Origin: Aquitalea sp.
GTDB lineage: Bacteria > Pseudomonadota > Gammaproteobacteria > Burkholderiales > Chromobacteriaceae
Assembly (NCBI GenBank): GCA_019232735.1
Contig: JAFANL010000284.1
Span: 1-10,568, forward strand
DNA: 10,568 nt
Reading direction: 5' to 3'
Shown: positions 6,631 to 10,568 of the stretch, piece by piece
How the letters are laid out: every line of letters starts with the position of its first letter
Position numbering within the stretch: the first letter of the stretch is position 1
Notes under the pieces: generated by a model
What the model saw: only the letters and a program-made list of their open reading frames with translations
Database searches by the model: none
Told to the model about the DNA's origin: nothing
Translations under genes and position numbers: made by a program

Positions 6631-7530
6631 TCAGCCGGCAGCACCTTCCAGCTCCTGCCGGTAAACGGCCACCTCCTCGGCCATCCAGTCGGCAAAATCA
6701 CGCTGTTTGCGCTGCGAACTCTCACGCTGCGGCCACACCAGCCAGTGTGGATAGGGATAAGGCACCACGATATCACTCAACTGTACCAACACACCCGATC
6801 TCAGCCCGGCATCCACCAGGCTGCGCCGCTCCAGTGCCACCCCCATGCCCTGCTGCACCGCTTGCAGCACCAGATTGGAGTCGTTGATCCACAAGTCGGC
6901 CTGTGAGGGTTCGGCCACACCGGCTGCCTGGCACCAACCCATCCAACTCTCCACCGTCCGCACCACCGGTCCAGCCACGATCTCGGCTGGCGTGCGCGGC
7001 AGCCTGCCTTGCTGAAAAGCCGGAGATGCCACCACCACCAGTTCATCATCAAACAGATGTTGCTGTTGCAATCCTTCCCAGCTTCCCTGCCCCATGCGAA
7101 TACCAATATCCACCAGCCCCTGGCGCAAATCCTGAATATCCAGACTGGCGCGCAGACTGATGCGGTATTGCGGAAAACGGGCTTGAAAACGTGGCAGACG
7201 TGGCAATAGCCAGTGCGCACCAAAGGAAGGCAGCACCGCCACCACCAGCTCACCATCGCGCGGCCTTGCCTGGATCAATCGTGTAGCTTCAGTTAACTCC
7301 GTCAGACCAATGCGCACTTGCAAGGCATACAAGCGGCCATCCTCGGTCAGCCGCAGTCCGCGCCCTTCACGCACAAACAATACCGTTCCTAACAGTTCTT
7401 CCAGCAACTTGATCTGCTGGCTGATGGCAGAATGTGTCACATGCAGCTCACTGGCGGCCTGGGTCACGCTACCCAGGCGTGCCAGCGCTTCGAAACTGCG
7501 TAGTGCAGATAAGGGAGGCAGAGGTCTCAT
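6631..7530 (-). CDS. LysR-type transcriptional regulator, GcvA-like
   Basis: This is a 299-aa regulator with the full LysR layout. An N-terminal winged helix-turn-helix (about residues 20-48, [20 protein letters not shown] and onward) is followed by an effector-binding domain starting near [21 protein letters not shown]. The opening [21 protein letters not shown] and the [22 protein letters not shown] run are typical of the GcvA/AmpR branch. The effector is not known. The start ATG has no Shine-Dalgarno sequence and forms one end of a perfect inverted repeat (7528-7548), so translation may be leaderless, coupled or hairpin-controlled. It is divergent from the DUF2917-GST operon, the usual arrangement for a LysR protein and its target, and lies just upstream of the ynfA-like gene on the same strand. 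Confidence 0.93.
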   Translation of the reverse strand: MRPLPPLSALRSFEALARLGSVTQAASELHVTHSAISQQIKLLEELLGTVLFVREGRGLRLTEDGRLYALQVRIGLTELTEATRLIQARPRDGELVVAVLPSFGAHWLLPRLPRFQARFPQYRISLRASLDIQDLRQGLVDIGIRMGQGSWEGLQQQHLFDDELVVVASPAFQQGRLPRTPAEIVAGPVVRTVESWMGWCQAAGVAEPSQADLWINDSNLVLQAVQQGMGVALERRSLVDAGLRSGVLVQLSDIVVPYPYPHWLVWPQRESSQRKQRDFADWMAEEVAVYRQELEGAAG

Positions 7531-7547
7531 GTTAGAAAAACTAACAT
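7527..7547 (-). other. Possible six-codon leader ORF overlapping the lysR start
   Basis: On the minus strand the distal arm of the operator palindrome carries its own ATG at 7547-7545, giving the short frame MLVFLT and then TGA at 7529-7527. The stop overlaps the lysR ATG as ATGA. GGAA lies about four bases before this ATG, whereas the lysR ATG itself has no ribosome binding site. Ribosomes ending here could re-start on lysR. The frame may equally be a by-product of the palindrome. Confidence 0.25.
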
Positions 7548-7548
7548 G
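7528..7548. promoter_or_regulatory. Putative LysR-family operator (T-N11-A palindrome)
   Basis: CATGTTAG (7528-7535) and CTAACATG (7541-7548) are perfect 8-base arms around AAAAA. The inner TTAGAAAAACTAA is a 13-base T-N11-A motif, the classic LysR-family recognition form. Its centre (7538) is about 65 bases before the start predicted from the promoter at 7568-7596, the usual place for a LysR activator site. It also overlaps the lysR start codon, which fits autorepression. Binding by this regulator is inferred. Confidence 0.75.
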
Positions 7549-7567
7549 AATTCCAAATAAATATCAA

Positions 7568-7596
7568 TTTTCATCTGCGCGGCGCCCTCTTATAGT
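7568..7596 (+). promoter_or_regulatory. Predicted sigma-70 promoter of the DUF2917-GST operon
   Basis: TTTTCA (7568-7573, four of six matches to TTGACA) and TATAGT (7591-7596, five of six matches to TATAAT) are spaced by 17 bases. Transcription would start near 7603, giving a leader of about 22 bases before the gene at 7625. The imperfect -35 box and the LysR-type site upstream fit an activator-dependent promoter. Confidence 0.6.
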
Positions 7597-7624
7597 GAAT
7601 TCACCCCCATGAAAGGAGATGACC

Positions 7625-7888
7625 ATGTCCCACTCATTACGACTGGAGCTGGCAGACGGTGAGCTGCTAGTCTTGCAACTGTCCCGTCGCTGCCGCGTTT
7701 ATGCGCGCAGCGGAGCACACTGGCTGACGATTGATGGTCAGGACATCTGCCTGCAGGGGGGTGAATCCACCATGCTGCCCGCCGGAAAATTGCTGCTGGA
7801 AGGACATGGCCAACTGGAAATGCAGCCGAGCACGTCCACGCCGCAATGCTCCTGGCTGAGTATCGCCAGCCATTACCAAACTGTTTGA
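7625..7888 (+). CDS. Small DUF2917-type protein
   Basis: This is an 87-aa protein with no signal peptide or membrane helix. It has alternating short strands (LRLELADGELLVLQL, RVYARSGAHWLTIDGQDICLQGGESTMLPAGKLLLEGHGQLEMQ), which suggests a small cupin-like or beta-roll fold. The RVYARSG-HWLTIDGQD--L--GES--LPAGK layout resembles DUF2917 proteins of Burkholderiales and Neisseriales, often found near LysR genes. The function is unknown. I chose ATG 7625 because AAAGGAG (7612-7618) lies six bases before it. The ATG at 7619 touches the ribosome binding site and cannot use it. The GST gene follows after 16 bases, so the two form an operon. Family assignment rests on pattern memory and is moderate. 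Confidence 0.72.
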   Translation: MSHSLRLELADGELLVLQLSRRCRVYARSGAHWLTIDGQDICLQGGESTMLPAGKLLLEGHGQLEMQPSTSTPQCSWLSIASHYQTV

Positions 7889-7904
7889 GCAGGAAGGAAG
7901 CATC

Positions 7905-8510
7905 ATGCAATTGATCGGCATGCTGGACTCGCCCTATGTACGCCGCGTTGCCATCAGCCTGCGGCTGATGGGGCTACCCTTTTCCCATCGAGCCGTATCG
8001 GTCTTTCGTCATCTTCCCGACTTTCAGGCCATTAATCCGGTAGTGAAAGCGCCGACCCTGATTCTGGAAGATGGCAGTACGCTGATGGATTCGACCCTGA
8101 TCCTGGACTATCTGGATACGCTGCATCCCGGACGCAGCCTGATGCCATCGTCCCTGCCACAGCGGCAGCACTGCTTGTACTTGCTGGGCCTGGCACTGGC
8201 GGCCATGGAAAAGAGCGTGCAACTGATTTACGAGCAGCAACTCCGTCCGGAGGACAAGCGGTACCAGCCCTGGCAAGAGCGCGTCTCAGCCCAGCTACTG
8301 GCAGCCTACACCCTGCTGGAGCAGAGCATGACCAGGCAGCCGCTGGACATCGAAGTGCTGGATCAGGCCGGCATCAGCATCGCGGTGGCCTGGCGTTTTA
8401 CCCGCGAGCTGCTGCCACAGCAACTGAACTGGGTCGATTTCCCACGGCTGCAGCAATGGAGCACACAGGCCGAGGCCCTGCCTGCCTTTATTGCCACGCC
8501 CTTTGAATAA
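7905..8510 (+). CDS. Glutathione S-transferase family protein
   Basis: This is a 201-aa cytoplasmic GST-fold protein. The N-terminal thioredoxin-like domain starts MQLIGMLDSPYVRRVAISL with Ser9 in the catalytic position. Pro50 in NPVVKAPTLILEDG is the cis-proline, and Asp62-Ser63 would bind the glutamyl end of glutathione. The C-terminal helical domain runs from about residue 88. All three positions match those of the GST at 5585, though the two proteins diverge strongly in the C-domain. AGGAAGG lies about seven bases before ATG 7905. It is the second gene of the predicted LysR-controlled operon. Detoxification or thiol repair is a family-level guess; no specific substrate can be read from the sequence. 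Confidence 0.9.
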   Translation: MQLIGMLDSPYVRRVAISLRLMGLPFSHRAVSVFRHLPDFQAINPVVKAPTLILEDGSTLMDSTLILDYLDTLHPGRSLMPSSLPQRQHCLYLLGLALAAMEKSVQLIYEQQLRPEDKRYQPWQERVSAQLLAAYTLLEQSMTRQPLDIEVLDQAGISIAVAWRFTRELLPQQLNWVDFPRLQQWSTQAEALPAFIATPFE

Positions 8511-8554
8511 ACCAGTTGGCGCACTGCAAGCCCCATCAGCGAAGAGCACAAATG

Positions 8555-8601
8555 AAAACCGCCCCTTGCTGACCGGACATCCGGCAACAAGGGGCGGTTT
8601 T
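8555..8601. terminator. Strong bidirectional terminator between GST and htpG
   Basis: AAAACCGCCCCTTG (8555-8568) and CAAGGGGCGGTTTT (8588-8601) are perfect 14-base arms, with a smaller CCGG/CCGG hairpin (8573-8584) inside. The A and T ends give four T in either direction, so it can end both the GST operon (plus) and htpG (minus, stop at 8630). Confidence 0.9.
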
Positions 8602-8629
8602 ACGATGCGCTTATTTCAGCAGCCCAGTT

Positions 8630-10531
8630 TCAGGCCGACAGTTCCAGCAGCAGCTTGTTGATACGCTTGACGAAAGTGGCCGGATCTTCCAGTTTGCCAC
8701 CTTCAGCCAACAGGGCCTGGTCATACAGCACCTGGGCCAGATCAGCGGCCCGGCCAGCGTCGGACTCCTCAGCCAGACGTTTCACCAGCACGTGCTCCGG
8801 GTTGATTTCCAGCGTCGGCTTGCTGGCTTCCACCTTCTGGCCCGCAGCCTTCAGCATGCGTTCCAGATGGGCGCTCATATCATGCTCGCCAGCCACCAGG
8901 CAGGCCGGGCTATCGGTCAGGCGCACTGTGGCACGCACTTCCTTCACCTTGTCGCCCAGTGCGGTCTGCACTTTTTCCACCAGCGGCTTGGCCGCTTCTT
9001 CAGCCTGCTTTTGTGCTTCCTTGTCCGCTTCGTCTTCCAGTGCGCCCAGGTCCAGTTCGCCCTTGGCCACCGACTGCAAGGATTTGCCATCGAATTCGAA
9101 CAGCGAACCGACCACCCACTCGTCAACGCGGTCGGTCAGCAGCAGCACTTCCACACCCTTCTTCTTGAATACTTCCAGGTGTGGGCTGTTGCGGGCAGCC
9201 GCCAGGGTATCGGCGGTAATGAAGTAGATCTTGTCCTGACCTTCCTTGATGCGGCCGATATAGTCGCTCAGGCTGACCGTAGGTTCGTCGCTGTCCACGC
9301 TACTGGAGGTAAAGCGCAGCAGCTTGGCAATGCGCTCCTTGTTGGCGTGGTCTTCGCCGACACCCTCTTTCAGTACCTGACCGAATTCCTTCCAGAACGC
9401 TGCATATTTTTCCGGCTGATTGCTGGCCAGCTCTTCCAGCAGGCCCAGCACCTTCTTGACGCAACCGGCACGGATGGCATCGATATCCTTGCTTTCCTGC
9501 AGGATTTCACGCGATACATTCAGCGGCAGGTCGTTGCTGTCGATGACCCCACGCACAAAGCGCAGGTATTGCGGCATCAGCTTGTCACTGTCCTCCATGA
9601 TGAACACGCGGCGTACATACAGCTTGATGCCCTGCTTGCGTTCGCGGTCCCACATATCGAACGGCGCACGCGCCGGGATGTACAGCAGTTCGGTATATTC
9701 CTGACGACCTTCGACACGGGCATGGCTCCAGGCCAGCGGGTCGGTGAAGTCGTGCGCCACGTGCTTGTAGAATTCGGTGTACTGCTCGTCGCTGATCTCG
9801 CTCTTGCTGCGAGTCCACAGCGCAGAAGCGGCGTTGACGGCTTCCAGCTCGTCGCTTTCGATCACTTCGCCATTTTCGCCGTAGCTGCTGCCCTTCTTCA
9901 TCAGAATGGGAATGGAGATGTGGTCGGAGTAGGTCCGTACAATGCGCTTGAGCGACCAGTCTGCCAACAGCTCGTCTTCGCCTTCTTTCAGGTGCAAGAC
10001 GATATCGGTACCGCGACCGGTTTTTTCCACCTGCTCCAGCGTATATTCGCCTTCGCCCTGCGATTCCCAGCGCACGCCTTCGCTCGTTGCCGTACCGGCG
10101 CGACGGGTAGTCAGGCTAACCTTGTCGGCCACGATGAAGGCCGAGTAAAAGCCAACGCCAAACTGGCCGATCAGGTTGGCGTCCTTTTTCGAATCGCCAG
10201 ACAACTGCTCAAAGAAAGCCTTGGTCCCGGATTTGGCGATGGTACCGATATTGGCAATCACCTCGTCACGGCTCATGCCGATGCCGTTGTCGGAAATGGT
10301 GATGGTGCGGGCTTCCTTGTCGAAGCTGACGCTGATCTTCAGCTCGGCATCATTCTCAAACAACTCGGGCTTGGCCAGACCTTCAAAACGCAATTTGTCG
10401 GCAGCGTCCGATGCATTGGAAATGAGTTCTCGCAGGAAGATTTCCTTGTTCGAGTACAAGGAGTGGATCATCAGGTGAAGCAGCTGTTTGACTTCGGTCT
10501 GAAAGCCCAGGGTTTCTTTCTGTGCGCTCAT
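8630..10531 (-). CDS. htpG: Chaperone HtpG (bacterial Hsp90)
   Basis: HtpG is the cytoplasmic ATP-dependent Hsp90 chaperone that helps fold and remodel client proteins under heat and other stress. The gene is complete at 633 aa, close to the 624 aa of E. coli HtpG. The N-terminal GHKL ATPase domain shows [14 protein letters not shown] with Glu35 and Asn39, DNGIGM (81-86), IGTIAKSGT (95-103) and the lid/glycine motif GQFGVGF (122-128). The middle domain includes [20 protein letters not shown], and [21 protein letters not shown] is a strong Hsp90 block. The C-terminal dimerisation domain ends in KLLLELSA, without the eukaryotic MEEVD tail, as expected. The start ATG at 10531 has only a weak AGAGA ribosome binding site. 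The promoter, likely heat-shock controlled in this family, lies mostly beyond the window. Confidence 0.98.
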   Translation of the reverse strand: MSAQKETLGFQTEVKQLLHLMIHSLYSNKEIFLRELISNASDAADKLRFEGLAKPELFENDAELKISVSFDKEARTITISDNGIGMSRDEVIANIGTIAKSGTKAFFEQLSGDSKKDANLIGQFGVGFYSAFIVADKVSLTTRRAGTATSEGVRWESQGEGEYTLEQVEKTGRGTDIVLHLKEGEDELLADWSLKRIVRTYSDHISIPILMKKGSSYGENGEVIESDELEAVNAASALWTRSKSEISDEQYTEFYKHVAHDFTDPLAWSHARVEGRQEYTELLYIPARAPFDMWDRERKQGIKLYVRRVFIMEDSDKLMPQYLRFVRGVIDSNDLPLNVSREILQESKDIDAIRAGCVKKVLGLLEELASNQPEKYAAFWKEFGQVLKEGVGEDHANKERIAKLLRFTSSSVDSDEPTVSLSDYIGRIKEGQDKIYFITADTLAAARNSPHLEVFKKKGVEVLLLTDRVDEWVVGSLFEFDGKSLQSVAKGELDLGALEDEADKEAQKQAEEAAKPLVEKVQTALGDKVKEVRATVRLTDSPACLVAGEHDMSAHLERMLKAAGQKVEASKPTLEINPEHVLVKRLAEESDAGRAADLAQVLYDQALLAEGGKLEDPATFVKRINKLLLELSA

Positions 10532-10568
10532 GGTCTCTATTCATCAGTGGTTGAGTAACAATGAGCTG

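Noticed and set aside
7619..7624. ATG at 7619 as the start of the DUF2917-type gene
   Set aside because: It directly follows the ribosome binding site with no spacer. ATG 7625 in the same frame has a six-base spacer.
8792..10558. A 588-codon open frame on the plus strand, antisense to htpG
   Set aside because: It mirrors the htpG codons in a GC-rich gene and shows no family motif or plausible domain. Long antisense frames are common opposite conserved, codon-biased genes.
1..10568. Search for a defence island, CRISPR array, prophage, integron or biosynthetic cluster
   Set aside because: Every gene belongs to a known housekeeping, transport, regulatory or detoxification family, and there are no spaced repeats, recombinases or phage-like genes.

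Overview
The window reads as a stretch of ordinary chromosome from a GC-rich betaproteobacterium. The encoded proteins look like those of Neisseriales/Chromobacteriaceae (Chromobacterium, Aquitalea or Vogesella type). That placement rests on protein resemblance and base composition recalled from memory, not on a search. Ten protein-coding genes fill most of the window. I see no tRNA, rRNA, CRISPR array, transposase, integrase or phage gene.

Layout, left to right. (1) The 3' part of aceB, malate synthase A of the glyoxylate shunt, runs off the left edge and is followed by a 332-base intergenic region. That region holds a repeat-like element, a strong terminator and an AT-rich promoter region rich in nested repeats. 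(2) A three-gene ABC importer operon encodes a periplasmic binding protein of the ABC_sub_bind/TrpX family, a TrpY-like membrane permease and a TrpZ-like ATPase. A hairpin separates the binding-protein gene from the permease gene, and the permease and ATPase genes overlap by four bases. (3) A secreted SIMPL-domain (DUF541) protein follows. (4) Next is a YibF-like glutathione S-transferase gene, closed by a terminator that faces both ways. (5) On the minus strand lie a LysR-type regulator gene and, just downstream of it, a small YnfA/UPF0060 membrane protein gene. (6) Divergent from the regulator is a two-gene operon of a small DUF2917-type protein and a second glutathione S-transferase. (7) On the minus strand, htpG (bacterial Hsp90) is essentially complete and faces the GST operon across a second bidirectional terminator.

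How the parts may work together. The ABC genes form one importer, probably for an amino acid or similar small solute; an aromatic amino acid is the family-based guess. The lysR/DUF2917/GST block looks like a classic divergent LysR circuit. A perfect inverted repeat containing T-N11-A is centred about 65 bases upstream of the predicted start of the DUF2917-GST transcript, and it also touches the lysR start codon. The regulator therefore probably activates the operon and represses itself.

No clearly new multi-gene system is visible. The points most worth following are the LysR box and the possible six-codon leader ORF at lysR, the repeat-like element downstream of aceB, the nested repeats upstream of the binding-protein gene, and the intercistronic hairpin in the ABC operon.
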